Positions 25,897 to 34,456 of a stretch of 64,000 nt of DNA are shown here, one piece after another; position 1 is the stretch's first letter, and each line of letters begins with the position of its first letter. The stretch spans positions 434,001 to 498,000 of the forward strand of contig NZ_FOWE01000001.1 of NCBI RefSeq assembly GCF_900115395.1, in the 5' to 3' direction. The DNA is from Geodermatophilus obscurus (GTDB lineage: Bacteria; Actinomycetota; Actinomycetes; Mycobacteriales; Geodermatophilaceae). The notes under the pieces were generated by a model. It did not search any database. It worked only from the letters and a program-made list of their open reading frames with translations, and was not told the origin of the DNA. The translations under genes and the position numbers were made by a program.

Positions 25897-27057
25897 TCAC
25901 GCGCCCATCGTGTCGTCCATCTGCGCCAGCGGGCGGGCCGCCTCCCGGAGCGCGTCGACCGCCTCCCCGAAGGACACGGCCTCTCCTGCCGGGACCGGTC
26001 CCAGTCCGGTGACGGGGACGATGCGGTCGCGACCGGGGTCCTCGTAGTGCAACCACAGGGCCTCGAAGTTGAGCGCGGGGACGCGGTACAGCCGGAGCTC
26101 GGCGTCCTCCTGCTGCTCCTCGGCGACGCGCACCACGACGTCGAGTGCCTGTGCGAAGGGCTCGAGGTGCCGGGCCGAGGCCGACATCTGACGGATCCGG
26201 CCGTCCGCTCCCTCGTCCACGTCGTAGAACGCCCGGGGGGTGCCGGCGTCCGTCTCGTACACCCGGAGCCCGGCCGGCTGGCCCGTGGCGTCCCCCTCGC
26301 CCGCGAGTGCGTCCAGGCCCACGACGAAGACCCGCTGCGCCAGCCCCAGCGACGAGGACGTGTCGGCCGCCGACCGCCGGGCCCGCTCCGGTTCCACGTC
26401 CGTCTTGAGCCTGAGCAGGGGACGGGCCTCCCAGATCTGCCGGAGGACGGCGTCCGGCAGGGGGACGGTGGTGATCGGCACCGTGGACCACCCCTTCGTG
26501 AAGTAGGTGTGCGTCCAGGTCCCACTGCCCTGGTAGTCCGTCGAGAAGTCCGCGACGGTGAGGTGCGAGGTGCCGTGGATCGGGTCGTCGACATCGAGGA
26601 ACGCCTGGCCGAGGACCGTGCTGTACCCGTAGATGCAGGTGAAGTGCCCGCCACCCCCGGACCAGCCGACCCGGGCCCCCACGGGTCGTCCGGCATCGAT
26701 CTCGGCGCGGATCGTCGAGAAGCTGACCGGCCCGGTGACGCGGACGAGGTTCCGGGTCCGGGTGAGGGCCCGGTCGAGGTACCAGGGCACGTTGCACGGC
26801 CCCGCGGTCGGGGAGCCGCAGCAGTCGGTGCGCTGCAGCTCGGCGTCGGCCACCCGGCACTGGGTCCACCGGCTGCGCACCCGGTAGAAGTGCGACACGC
26901 TCGTCGCGGTGGCGGCCCAGCACCAGTTCGACTCCGTCTGCGCCTGCATGCTGAAGTCCAGCTGCCTGGACCGGACGTGCCTCCCGGCGATGTCGACGTC
27001 CCACAGGAGCGCCTGGTACGGGGTGGACGAGGCCGAGACCAGTTCTCCGGCGGGCAT
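25897..27057 (-). CDS. Papain-like (C39/C70-type) cysteine peptidase
   Basis: This 386-residue protein has a papain-fold core with SMQAQTESNWCWAATATS (Gln about 40, Cys about 46) and GWSGGGGHFTCIYGYST (His about 138), followed by AFLDVDDPIHG for the third residue. The NWCWAA box recalls the AvrRpt2 (C70) and related papain-like families. The last 190 residues (about 195-386) are a second alpha/beta region with no known motif. No signal peptide. ATG at 27057 has GGAGGG seven bases upstream; an ATG at 27090 would put non-conserved residues before it. It has its own SARP-type promoter. Confidence 0.75.
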   Translation of the reverse strand: MPAGELVSASSTPYQALLWDVDIAGRHVRSRQLDFSMQAQTESNWCWAATATSVSHFYRVRSRWTQCRVADAELQRTDCCGSPTAGPCNVPWYLDRALTRTRNLVRVTGPVSFSTIRAEIDAGRPVGARVGWSGGGGHFTCIYGYSTVLGQAFLDVDDPIHGTSHLTVADFSTDYQGSGTWTHTYFTKGWSTVPITTVPLPDAVLRQIWEARPLLRLKTDVEPERARRSAADTSSSLGLAQRVFVVGLDALAGEGDATGQPAGLRVYETDAGTPRAFYDVDEGADGRIRQMSASARHLEPFAQALDVVVRVAEEQQEDAELRLYRVPALNFEALWLHYEDPGRDRIVPVTGLGPVPAGEAVSFGEAVDALREAARPLAQMDDTMGA

Positions 27058-27127
27058 GCGCGGTCCCTCCGCTGGGTGGGTCCCGTCCACGTGACTCGTG
27101 CCACATGGACTCGTGGCCCTGCGCCGG

Positions 27128-27160
27128 AGGCTAGGGAGCGGGCATCACCGGGGCGTCATC
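27128..27160 (-). promoter_or_regulatory. SARP-type promoter of the papain-like gene
   Basis: Minus strand: GATGACG (27160-27154), GGTGATG (27149-27143), 11-bp period, then TAGCCT (27133-27128) 9 nt on, the best -10 of the set. It is back to back with the trypsin-like gene promoter. Confidence 0.65.
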
Positions 27161-27232
27161 GGCGGCGGGGGCACTCGTGCCGGCCGATCCCACGTCCTCG
27201 TGTGCCCCCCCGGGAGCCGAGGTCCCGGAGCC

Positions 27233-27265
27233 CGTGACGCCGCGGTGACGGTCCCCGTGCACGGT
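27233..27265 (+). promoter_or_regulatory. SARP-type promoter of the trypsin-like gene
   Basis: Plus strand: CGTGACG (27233-27239) and GGTGACG (27244-27250), 11-bp period, then CACGGT (27260-27265) 9 nt on. The start codon is about 100 bp downstream. Confidence 0.65.
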
Positions 27266-27361
27266 TCGGAGGTCCCTCGACGACGCGCGGCGCCTGCCAC
27301 GGCGCATGCCCGGACGGGGAGGGCCCGTGTCCGAGAGGACCTTCCCGAGGGGATGCCGCAG

Positions 27362-28471
27362 ATGAACCGGACAGCGATGGAGACCACCGGGCGGACGGAG
27401 ACGCTGCCGCCCGCCCTGGGACTCGACGACCTCGCGGCCGCGGCGCCGATCCCGGCCACCGAGAGCATGCCCGCGGACGTCGCGGAACTGCTGGAGCCGC
27501 ACTCGGGCGTCTACGTGCTCTCCGACGACAAGCCCTCCCTGGACGCCGGGTCCGCGCACGTCCGGGCGGCGGCCGACGTCTGGCACGTCGACGCCGTCCA
27601 CGGGGAGCTCAGGACGACGATCCCCGGGCTGGAGCAGACCGAGCTGCCGCTCGAGACCGCCGAGTCGGTGCGGGCCGAGGACGCCGGGACCGACAGCCAC
27701 CGCCCGGGATGGCTGGAACAGCAGTTCCTCCCCAGGCTCGCCCCGTTCCAGCTGTCCCCGCGCGAGACGGGCTCGCCAGGGTCGCGCCTGTTCTTCGAGC
27801 CGAGAGCCGCCGCGGAGGCCGAGCGGCTGGCCTATCCGTGGTGCTGCGTGGGCAGGGTCGTCACGAGCAGCTCGCTCGGCACCTGGACCGGCAGCGGTGT
27901 CCTCGTCGGCCCGAACCTGCTGCTGACCGCGGGTCACGTCGCGCCGTTCGGCGGGAGCAACTGGTCGATGGAGTTCATCCCGGCACTGCGGCAGGGCGAC
28001 CCCAATCCACGACCCTTCGGCAGCGCCTTCGTCTCGCAGTACCGCGGCTACAACAGGCCGAGCGACGTGTTCGGCTACGACTACGCCATCTGCCGGCTGT
28101 ACCGGCCGCTGGGCCAGGCGCTCGGCTGGATGGGCGTGCAGTCGTGGGGGGACGAGGACGAGTACGAGCGTCGTTCCTACACGTCCTCCGGGTACCCGGC
28201 CACGTTCGGCGGCCGGCCCGCCGTCCAGTTCGCCATCGGGATCCGGGACCTCGACAACGACAGTCCCGGCAAGGAGCTCGAGACCGTCGAGTACACGACC
28301 GGCGGGTGGTCGGGCGGGCCGCTGTGGTTCTTCGCCGGCCAGAGCCCGATGGTCGTCGGCGTCCTGAGCGGTGCCGAGACCGACGGGTTCGACCCCCGCC
28401 GGGACGTCTACGCCGGCTATACGGCGATGATCGACCTCGTGCGGTTCGGCCGGGACAACTGGCGGCCGTGA
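27362..28471 (+). CDS. Trypsin-like (S1/V8-type) serine peptidase
   Basis: The protein has 369 residues. The first 150 form an N-terminal region with several Glu/Asp/Ala stretches that may be a propeptide or adaptor. The serine-protease triad is visible: LLLTAGHVAPFGG (His about 192), GYDYAICRLYRP (Asp about 240) and TTGGWSGGPLWFF (Ser about 317). The layout is closest to V8/glutamyl-endopeptidase-type S1 enzymes. Trypsin-like domains without export signals recur as effectors in predicted bacterial conflict systems. No signal peptide is present. ATG at 27362 follows CGAGGGG by nine bases. It is transcribed away from the papain-like gene, between two SARP-type promoters. Confidence 0.8.
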   Translation: MNRTAMETTGRTETLPPALGLDDLAAAAPIPATESMPADVAELLEPHSGVYVLSDDKPSLDAGSAHVRAAADVWHVDAVHGELRTTIPGLEQTELPLETAESVRAEDAGTDSHRPGWLEQQFLPRLAPFQLSPRETGSPGSRLFFEPRAAAEAERLAYPWCCVGRVVTSSSLGTWTGSGVLVGPNLLLTAGHVAPFGGSNWSMEFIPALRQGDPNPRPFGSAFVSQYRGYNRPSDVFGYDYAICRLYRPLGQALGWMGVQSWGDEDEYERRSYTSSGYPATFGGRPAVQFAIGIRDLDNDSPGKELETVEYTTGGWSGGPLWFFAGQSPMVVGVLSGAETDGFDPRRDVYAGYTAMIDLVRFGRDNWRP

Positions 28472-28523
28472 GCCCGCCGCCCCGGCCGTCCCGCGGACTC
28501 CGGACTCGCTGGGTCCGGACCGG

Positions 28524-28583
28524 CCCCTGACCCGTCCCGCCCCCGGTCGCCGCACGCCGGCAGGGGCGGGACGGGCCAGGGGC
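28524..28583. terminator. Strong bidirectional hairpin terminator
   Basis: GCCCCTG and CCGTCCCGCCCC at 28524-28543 pair with GGGGCGGGACGG and CAGGGGC at 28563-28583, a long nearly perfect stem around an 18-nt loop. It lies between convergent genes, after the trypsin-like gene and after the small protein gene. Confidence 0.7.
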
Positions 28584-28625
28584 TCGCGGACGACCTCGGG
28601 GTGGTGCCGACCTCCGGCGACCGGC

Positions 28626-28949
28626 TCAGCCCGGTGCGTCGTCGGCCTCCCGGTCCGCCTCCAGGTCCAGGGTGAGGCGGTCGCCGGCCAGGCCCAGGCG
28701 GTAGGTGTAGCGGCCGGGCGGCAGTGCCTCCTCCCCGACGAGGTCGAACGGCTGCAGGGCCCGGTCGCCGCCGGGGCCGCTGACCTCCACCCGCGCGAAG
28801 CGGCGGACGTCGCGGACCTCCCGGTAGTCGCTGCTCCCGCCCACCTCGACGGGTCCGAAGTCGACCGGGTCCTGCTCCCGGCCCGGGGGATGGATCCGGA
28901 CCGCGTCCAGCCGGGACCCGGTGTCGTTGCGTACGCGCACCCGTGCCAC
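28626..28949 (-). CDS. Small hypothetical protein downstream of the matrixin
   Basis: This 107-residue protein is beta-rich (MARVRVRNDTGSRLDAVRIH, DPVDFGPVEVGGSSDY, ARVEVSGPGG), with a small immunoglobulin-like or carbohydrate-binding-module-like look, but I do not recognise a family. No signal peptide. GTG at 28949 starts 6 bp after the matrixin stop, so it is cotranscribed with it and controlled by the SARP site at 30344-30372. It could be an inhibitor or immunity partner of the protease; this is only inferred from position. Confidence 0.5.
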   Translation of the reverse strand: MARVRVRNDTGSRLDAVRIHPPGREQDPVDFGPVEVGGSSDYREVRDVRRFARVEVSGPGGDRALQPFDLVGEEALPPGRYTYRLGLAGDRLTLDLEADREADDAPG

Positions 28950-28955
28950 GGCGAC

Positions 28956-30263
28956 TCAGCGGAGGAAGTCGATGCCGGCGCTGATGAAGTCCATCCGCCG
29001 TTCGGCGGTCGAGCCGGTGCCGGTCCGCACGCCGACGGAGATGCCGGCGCCCCAGAACACGTCGGGCTTGTGCGGCACCCCGAAGACGGCGAACGGCAGG
29101 CTGCCGGAGAGGTTGACCGCCTGGTGCGCGGCGATCCTCGACGAGCCGTCGTAGACGTGGACGTCCCGGACGACGGCGTCGGGCCCGCCGGTGACGAGCC
29201 GGAGCATCGCCCGGGCGAAGGCCAGCCGGTTGCCGTCGACGATGACGGGCGTGGGGACGGCGAAGTGGTACCAGTTCGTGGTGTTCGGCCGGCCCACGAC
29301 GCGGGTGAAGAACCCGAAACGCTGGATTGACTCGACGTTGGCGTCGACCTCGACGTGGAGGTCGGTCCCGTGCGTCCACATGGCGTGGGCGATGGGGAAC
29401 CCGCCGTAGAGGCTCTGGATCCCGGCGATGTCGTCGGCCTCCACGGCGCGGTGCGGGCCGCCGTAGAACGGGGCCATCAAGGCGCCGGCCACGCTGGAGT
29501 GACCGAGGCCGAGCGAGTGGCCGAACTCGTGGGCGGCGACCGTGACGAGGTCGATGGTGCCGGCTGCCGGGGGGACGGTGACCGTCCACGTCTCGGCCTC
29601 GTCGAAGTGCGCGTCGCCCATGATCGCGGTCACCGGCGCGGGTGGCACCGACGGGAAGAAGGCGTGCGCGAGGACGCCGCTGGGCCCGTCGAAGGGGGAT
29701 CCGTCCCCGTGGTCACCCGCGGCGAAGCGGATGACGATCTCCGGCCCGGCGCTCATCGCCACGGGCGTGAAACGCAGCGGGGTGTGCCCCGCCCACAGGG
29801 CGAACGCCTGCTCCACCGCCGTCGTCACCTGGCCGGGGCTCAGGTCGGGCGTCGTGTTGTCGATCGCGTAGCGGAGGTTGGTGGTCGCCCACTTCCGGCC
29901 GGACGTGGAGAACTCCGCGAGGTCGGGGGCGTCGGGGTTGCCGCACCGTGGCGCGTTCATCCGGGCCGCGGTCGCCCCGTCGACGACACCGGTCACCGAG
30001 AGGCCGGCGAACTCCTGGAAGCGGCGCACGGCATCGGCCGTCGCGGAGTCGAACGTCCCCCGCTCGACGCCGGCCGGACGCCCCACGAGGTCCGCGAGGT
30101 CGTCGCCCTCCGCCAGGGGGAACGGCTGGCTGCCGAACGCCGCGAACCGCTCGGCGATCGGACCCAGGTAGCCGAATCGCTCCAGGTAGCCCTGGACCTG
30201 GTCGACCTCGTCGCCGGTCGTCCCTTCCGCGAGGTCCGCCCGGATCTCCGTCTGACCGGTCAT
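28956..30263 (-). CDS. Matrixin (M10A) metalloprotease with a cysteine-switch propeptide
   Basis: The protein has 435 residues. The first 105 form a peptidoglycan-binding-like propeptide of MMP type ending in NAPRCGNPD (Cys about 107), the classic cysteine switch that ligates the zinc and keeps the enzyme latent. The catalytic domain has AAHEFGHSLGLGHSS (HExxHxxGxxH at about 245-255) and the Met-turn GALMAPFYGG (Met about 263). A C-terminal region of 160 residues has no matched motif. No signal peptide is seen, unusual for an MMP. ATG at 30263 follows GGAG about 8 nt upstream. It leads an operon with the small protein at 28626. Confidence 0.8.
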   Translation of the reverse strand: MTGQTEIRADLAEGTTGDEVDQVQGYLERFGYLGPIAERFAAFGSQPFPLAEGDDLADLVGRPAGVERGTFDSATADAVRRFQEFAGLSVTGVVDGATAARMNAPRCGNPDAPDLAEFSTSGRKWATTNLRYAIDNTTPDLSPGQVTTAVEQAFALWAGHTPLRFTPVAMSAGPEIVIRFAAGDHGDGSPFDGPSGVLAHAFFPSVPPAPVTAIMGDAHFDEAETWTVTVPPAAGTIDLVTVAAHEFGHSLGLGHSSVAGALMAPFYGGPHRAVEADDIAGIQSLYGGFPIAHAMWTHGTDLHVEVDANVESIQRFGFFTRVVGRPNTTNWYHFAVPTPVIVDGNRLAFARAMLRLVTGGPDAVVRDVHVYDGSSRIAAHQAVNLSGSLPFAVFGVPHKPDVFWGAGISVGVRTGTGSTAERRMDFISAGIDFLR

Positions 30264-30328
30264 GACACATCTCCCTCCGAGGAGGACTGCCAGGTGTTCG
30301 TCCCGACGGCCGGGTCCCTGGGACTCGC

Positions 30329-30372
30329 AGACTCCTCACGCGCCGTCATCCGAACGTCACCGTCACGTCACG
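30329..30372 (-). promoter_or_regulatory. SARP-type promoter with three repeats, upstream of the matrixin operon
   Basis: Minus-strand heptamers CGTGACG (30372-30366), GGTGACG (30361-30355) and GATGACG (30350-30344), exact 11-bp period, then GAGTCT (30334-30329) 9 nt on. The 328-bp stretch from here to the alcohol dehydrogenase gene shows no other feature. Confidence 0.65.
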
Positions 30373-30700
30373 GACGAGAGCGTCGGCCGGGCCTGCGCTC
30401 CGGGGCGCGTCCGGTGCCGCTGCGCAGCAGCCGCCGGGGACGACCAGCGGTCCGGACCGAGCGCCCCTGGCGACCACCACGGGCACGTCCACCGGCTGGT
30501 GTGGGCCGTCATCGCGTGTCCGGGGAGAGACTCGGGCACCGCGACGTGGGAGCCGCCCCCAAGTGGCCCCTGCGGCGGGTCCCGGCCTCCTCGGCGGCCC
30601 GGTGCGCCGAGTCCCCGGGACGCCGCCGATCCGTCGACGGCGGCTGCCTCTCCTCCGTCACCCGGCTGTTGGGGCCGTGCCGGGCTGACAGCATGTGGCG

Positions 30701-31738
30701 GTGCGCGCGGTGGTCGTCGACTCGGTCCGAGCCCTGCCCCGGGTCCGGGAGGTGGCCGAGCCCACGGCTCCGTCCGGCGGGGTGGTGCTGCGTGTGACGG
30801 CCACGGGCGTGTGCCGCAGCGACTGGCACGCCTGGGCGGGACACGACGAGGTCGCGTTCCCCCACGTGCCGGGCCACGAACTGGCCGGGGTGGTGGTCGA
30901 GGTCGGTGCGGGCACCACCCGCTGGCGCCCCGGCGACCGGGTGACCGTCCCCTTCGTCTGCGGCTGCGGACGCTGCGAGTGGTGCCGTGCCGGGGAGGCC
31001 CAGGTCTGCCCGGACCAGCAGCAGCCCGGCTTCACCCACTGGGGGTCCTTCGCCGAGTACGTGGCCCTGCACGCGGCCGACACCAACCTGGTGCGCATCG
31101 CGGACGCAGTCGACGACACTGCCGCGGCCGCCCTCGGGTGCCGGTTCGCCACGGCCTACCGCGCCCTGGTCGGCCGCGCGCGGGTCCGCGAGGCGGAGTG
31201 GGTCACCGTCGTGGGTGCAGGCGGGGTGGGGCTGAGCGCGGTCATGGTCGCCCGCTCGCTGGGGGCGCGGGTGGTCGCGGTGGACCGCAACCCCGAGGCC
31301 CTCGCCGTGGCCGCCGACCTCGGCGCCGAGCACACGGTGCACGCCGACGGCCGCGACGTCCCGGCGGCCGTCGTGGACCTGACCCGCGGCGGCAGCCACG
31401 TCGCCGTCGACGCGGTGGGGAGCGAGCAGACCTGCGCCGACTCGATCCTGAGCCTGCGCCGGCGGGGGCGGCACGTGCAGGTCGGGCTGCTGCCACCGGT
31501 CGACGGTCATCCGCGGGTCCCCATGGCGCGGGCGATCGGCTGGGAACTGGACCTGTTGGGCAGCCACGGGATGGCCGCAGCCGACTACCCGGCGATGATG
31601 GCGCTCGTCGAGCGCGGGTCCCTGCAGCCGCAGCGGCTGGTCGAACGCACCATCGGTCTCGAGGAGGCGGCCGCCCTGCTGCCCGTGTTCGACCGGGCGA
31701 CGGTCGCCGGGATGACCGTGGTCGACCCCCACCGCTGA
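30701..31738 (+). CDS. Zinc-dependent alcohol dehydrogenase (MDR family)
   Basis: This 345-residue protein has the medium-chain dehydrogenase/reductase layout: catalytic zinc site ATGVCRSDWHAWAGHDE and HVPGHELAGVV, structural zinc loop CGCGRCEWCRAGEAQVC (four cysteines), and the Rossmann motif VVGAGGVGLSAVMVA. It oxidises alcohols or reduces aldehydes with NAD(P); the substrate is not given by the sequence. GTG at 30701 gives the usual MRAVVVDS start; GTG at 30695 is an alternative. The SARP site upstream faces the other way, so it is not obviously part of the regulon. Confidence 0.8.
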   Translation: MRAVVVDSVRALPRVREVAEPTAPSGGVVLRVTATGVCRSDWHAWAGHDEVAFPHVPGHELAGVVVEVGAGTTRWRPGDRVTVPFVCGCGRCEWCRAGEAQVCPDQQQPGFTHWGSFAEYVALHAADTNLVRIADAVDDTAAAALGCRFATAYRALVGRARVREAEWVTVVGAGGVGLSAVMVARSLGARVVAVDRNPEALAVAADLGAEHTVHADGRDVPAAVVDLTRGGSHVAVDAVGSEQTCADSILSLRRRGRHVQVGLLPPVDGHPRVPMARAIGWELDLLGSHGMAAADYPAMMALVERGSLQPQRLVERTIGLEEAAALLPVFDRATVAGMTVVDPHR

Positions 31739-31972
31739 GTCGGGCCGGGAGCGCGAGGACGACGATGCGGGGACCCGGCACCCCGCACCACCGTCCCGGC
31801 CATCCGGCTGCACGACCTCTGCCGAGCCCTCGCCACCCTGCTGCCGGCCGGCGGCGTACCGGACCAGCACGGCCGCCAGGCCGCCGACCGCTCCGCGGCC
31901 CTGCCCGACGGCTGACCGGGTGACGGGGTGTCAGACCGGTACCGGGAAGCCGAGCCGACCCCGGACACGGAA

Positions 31973-32046
31973 GCGCCCCGGGTTCCTGACCTGCAGGAAC
32001 ACCGGGGCGATGCTGTGCCCGAGGGGCGACACGCTACATACGCACA
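31973..32046. repeat. Hairpin-plus-tail repeat, copy 1
   Basis: The stem CGCCCCGG/CCGGGGCG with TTCCTG/CAGGAA is followed by a tail CCCGAGGGGCGACAC and a CGCACACG motif. The tail and its spacing match the copies at 33863 and 47669, but the stem sequence differs, which suggests the structure is conserved. Nothing else is visible in the 468-bp gap after the alcohol dehydrogenase. Confidence 0.5.
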
Positions 32047-32206
32047 CGGCAGGCGTCGCAATCTCCGGGCGCGGTACTCGACGGTGGCCGCCAGCCGGTG
32101 GACGGAAGAAGTCCTTCTCGCACGGGCGAGCTGTCCCGGCTGGGCACCCCACACCGGGGGCATACCGGCGCCAGGCGCTGACGTCGGCCGTCGGCTCTCT
32201 CCGGGG

Positions 32207-33571
32207 CTAATCGCCGATCCAGTTGCCGTGGAAGCCCAGGGGGACCCGGACCGGCAGGTGCACCCGGGCCACCGGCTCGCCGGAGAAGTCCTGGCCGGCC
32301 AGCAGCACCAGGTCGGTGGCGCCGCGGTCGGGGTCGTGCACGAAGGCCATGACGTAGCCGTCGTCCTCGGCTGCATCGGGGGACGACGGGGCGAACACCG
32401 GCTCACCGGCGGTGGCGTCCCTCCCGAACGCGTGCACCTGCGTCGTCCCGGCCATCAGGTCGTGCTTGATGAGCGTGTTGGCGAACGCGGTGTCGGTGAG
32501 GTCGCCGTTCCCGTCGACCATTGCACGGCTGACCCCTGCGATCTGTGCGCTGTAGCCGTAGCGGTAGGGGCGGGAGATCAACCGTTCGTCGGCCCGCGGG
32601 AACTCCTGGGCGCGGTCGTCGAGTCGCTGCTGGACGACTTTCCCGGCGGCGGGATCGACGATCCACCGGTCGAGGGTGAGCGGCCCCCGGCCGGAGAGGA
32701 TGGAGACGTCATAGGAGCCCTCGTAGCGGCACATGTCCACCACGACCCGGTCGCCATCGTCGTAGGCGTTGAGGGTGTGGAAGACCCAGCACGGCTCTAC
32801 CTCGATCCACTGCACCGGGCGCGCAGTCCCCGCGCGGGGCAGCAGGCCGATTCGGGCCTGGTGCGTCGGGTTCCACGTGTAGGGCAGCTGGCTTCCCGCG
32901 GCGACCGCGTCCATGCTGAAGGTGACCGGCAGGTCGAACAGGACGACGTAGCGCTCGGTCAGGGCGAAGTCATGGATCATCGGCCCGTCGCTGACCGGGA
33001 TGTCCGTGGTCGATCCGACCGAGCCATCGGGGCCGACGATGATGTGCTGGATGTGGTCCCAGGCCCAGTAGTAGGCGATCGCGTGCAGGTCGCCGGTCCG
33101 CCGGTCGAGCTTGGTGTGCGCGGCGTAGCCGCCCGGCAGGGTGCCGCCGAAGTCGCACGGCCCGACCGTCTCCAGCTCGTCGTTCAGCTCGTAGGGCAGC
33201 GGACCGGACTCCACGGTGGCGAGGGTCCGTCCACCGTGCGACAGGACGTGTGTGTTGGCCGGGAAGTCCCTCCCGTCGTGCTCCGGGCCGCCCGCCCAGG
33301 TCTCGCCCAGTGCCGCGGCCACATCTCGCGACCGCACCCAGCGATTGCGGTACCACTCGGCCCTGCCATCACGCAGCCGGACGCCGTGCACCATGCCCGC
33401 GCCCAGGAACCAGTGTGCTTCGGCGTCGTCGAGACCGATCGAGTTAGGGCCGTTGCGCAGATAGCGGCCGCTGAGCTCCACCGGCAGGCTGCCCGTGACG
33501 GGGAGGTCGAACGCCGTGACCTCCTCGGTGACCGGAGCGAACGGGCCTTCGTGGAATGCGCTGTGGGTCAT
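32207..33571 (-). CDS. Carotenoid oxygenase (RPE65/lignostilbene dioxygenase family)
   Basis: This 454-residue protein has the four iron-binding histidines of carotenoid cleavage oxygenases: YAAHTKLDRRTG, MIHDFALTERYVV, VFHTLNAYDDGDRV and the C-terminal GFHGNWI. The N-terminal RYLRNGPNS box is also typical. Such enzymes cut carotenoid or stilbene double bonds with O2 and non-haem iron; the cleavage site cannot be read from sequence. ATG at 33571 has GGAGGAG seven bases upstream. No signal peptide. It is a single gene between two copies of the hairpin-plus-tail repeat. Confidence 0.85.
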   Translation of the reverse strand: MTHSAFHEGPFAPVTEEVTAFDLPVTGSLPVELSGRYLRNGPNSIGLDDAEAHWFLGAGMVHGVRLRDGRAEWYRNRWVRSRDVAAALGETWAGGPEHDGRDFPANTHVLSHGGRTLATVESGPLPYELNDELETVGPCDFGGTLPGGYAAHTKLDRRTGDLHAIAYYWAWDHIQHIIVGPDGSVGSTTDIPVSDGPMIHDFALTERYVVLFDLPVTFSMDAVAAGSQLPYTWNPTHQARIGLLPRAGTARPVQWIEVEPCWVFHTLNAYDDGDRVVVDMCRYEGSYDVSILSGRGPLTLDRWIVDPAAGKVVQQRLDDRAQEFPRADERLISRPYRYGYSAQIAGVSRAMVDGNGDLTDTAFANTLIKHDLMAGTTQVHAFGRDATAGEPVFAPSSPDAAEDDGYVMAFVHDPDRGATDLVLLAGQDFSGEPVARVHLPVRVPLGFHGNWIGD

Positions 33572-33862
33572 GGCGGTCTCCTCCAGCGCTCCCGAGGCCG
33601 AGGGCGCGGCCCCAGCGTGCCCTCCGGCGCAGCACGCCACCAGGGTCGGACTGCTCGGGCGGACGCGGCTCGAGGGCACCCGGCGCCCGAGGGCAGGGGG
33701 CTCCCGGTCGGCCCGGTCGGAGACGCCTGCTGAGACCCGCAGAACGGCACGGGATCCGGGGTGCGCCAGGGCCCGGTCACCACGGTCTCCCGGCCGCCGG
33801 AACGGGATCGGACGCAGCTGCGCTCAGCGATGGCGTCACCGCTCCGCTCACCCCATCGATGA

Positions 33863-33935
33863 CGAAACCCCCACGGCTTGAGAGCCGTGGGGGTTCAACT
33901 CGGTGTCCGAGGGGCGACACGGTACTTCCGCACAC
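33863..33935. repeat. Hairpin-plus-tail repeat, copy 2
   Basis: A perfect hairpin, CCCCCACGGCT and AGCCGTGGGGG with a 4-nt loop, is followed after a short spacer by GTGTCCGAGGGGCGACAC and then CGCACACG. The tail is itself an imperfect inverted repeat (GTGTC/GACAC). Same order as the copies at 31973 and 47669. The rest of the 525-bp gap before 34097 is otherwise empty. Confidence 0.6.
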
Positions 33936-34096
33936 GCCTGGGTCGTGCGTGATCGGAGCCCTGCGAGCGACGGTCACCCGTGGAGTTCATCGAGGCACGG
34001 GCACCGTCTCGACGGGCACCCCGAGGTCGACGGTCCAGGCGGCGCGGTACTTGCGATGCGGGGAAGGCGTCAGGGTCGTACCGCGCCGATGGCCGC

Positions 34097-34391
34097 TCAG
34101 GGAACCGTGACGACGACCTTCGCACGGGCGTGCTCAGTCTCCAGGTAGCGGATCGCGGTGGGCACCTCGGCCAGCGAGTACGTGCGGTCGATGACCGGGC
34201 GGACCCGCCCGGACTCGGCCAGCCGAGCCAGCGCCGTCAGCCGCTCGGTGGTCGGCGTCGCGGTGAACGGCTGGATCCGCTGACGGACCACCCGGCCGAC
34301 CAGCCCGCCGCTGATGATCAATGCCATCGGGCCGACCAGGCTCCCGCCGTCGAACACCGCGCCGCCGGCGAGCACCAGCGTTCCGTGCTCG
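34097..34391 (-). pseudogene. Truncated NAD(P)-dependent alcohol dehydrogenase/quinone oxidoreductase
   Basis: The frame covers only the C-terminal 100 residues of an MDR-family oxidoreductase (GTLVLAGGAVFDGG, RLAESGRVRPVIDRTYSLAE, RAKVVVTVP). The catalytic and most of the nucleotide-binding half is missing. Upstream of this point the sequence is an IS end (34392-34456), so the open frame that continues into it (MDTSLLRSKAQ) is not original coding. The gene was probably cut by an insertion followed by deletion of the element. Confidence 0.7.
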
Positions 34392-34456
34392 CTCACCAAC
34401 GCGGCCTGAGCCTTAGACCGCAGCAACGAGGTGTCCACGCAAGCGGGTCAACTCCA
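34392..34456. mobile_element. Solo right end of the IS3-type element
   Basis: About 65 bp match, with two or three changes, the right end of the complete element at 40913-42006, starting in the last codons of the transposase (CTCACCAACGCGGCCTGA) and ending at the terminal repeat (GGGTCAACTCCA). No left end or transposase body accompanies it. It is therefore a remnant or a one-ended relic. Confidence 0.75.

Noticed and set aside
33834-33851. CGTCACC followed 11 bp later by CGCTCAC, like a SARP site
   Set aside because: Only one unit fits, no -10 follows, and it is not placed at a gene start.
34097-34438. Intact 113-residue oxidoreductase gene
   Set aside because: Its first codons are IS-end sequence shared with 41940-42006; the original N-terminal part is missing.
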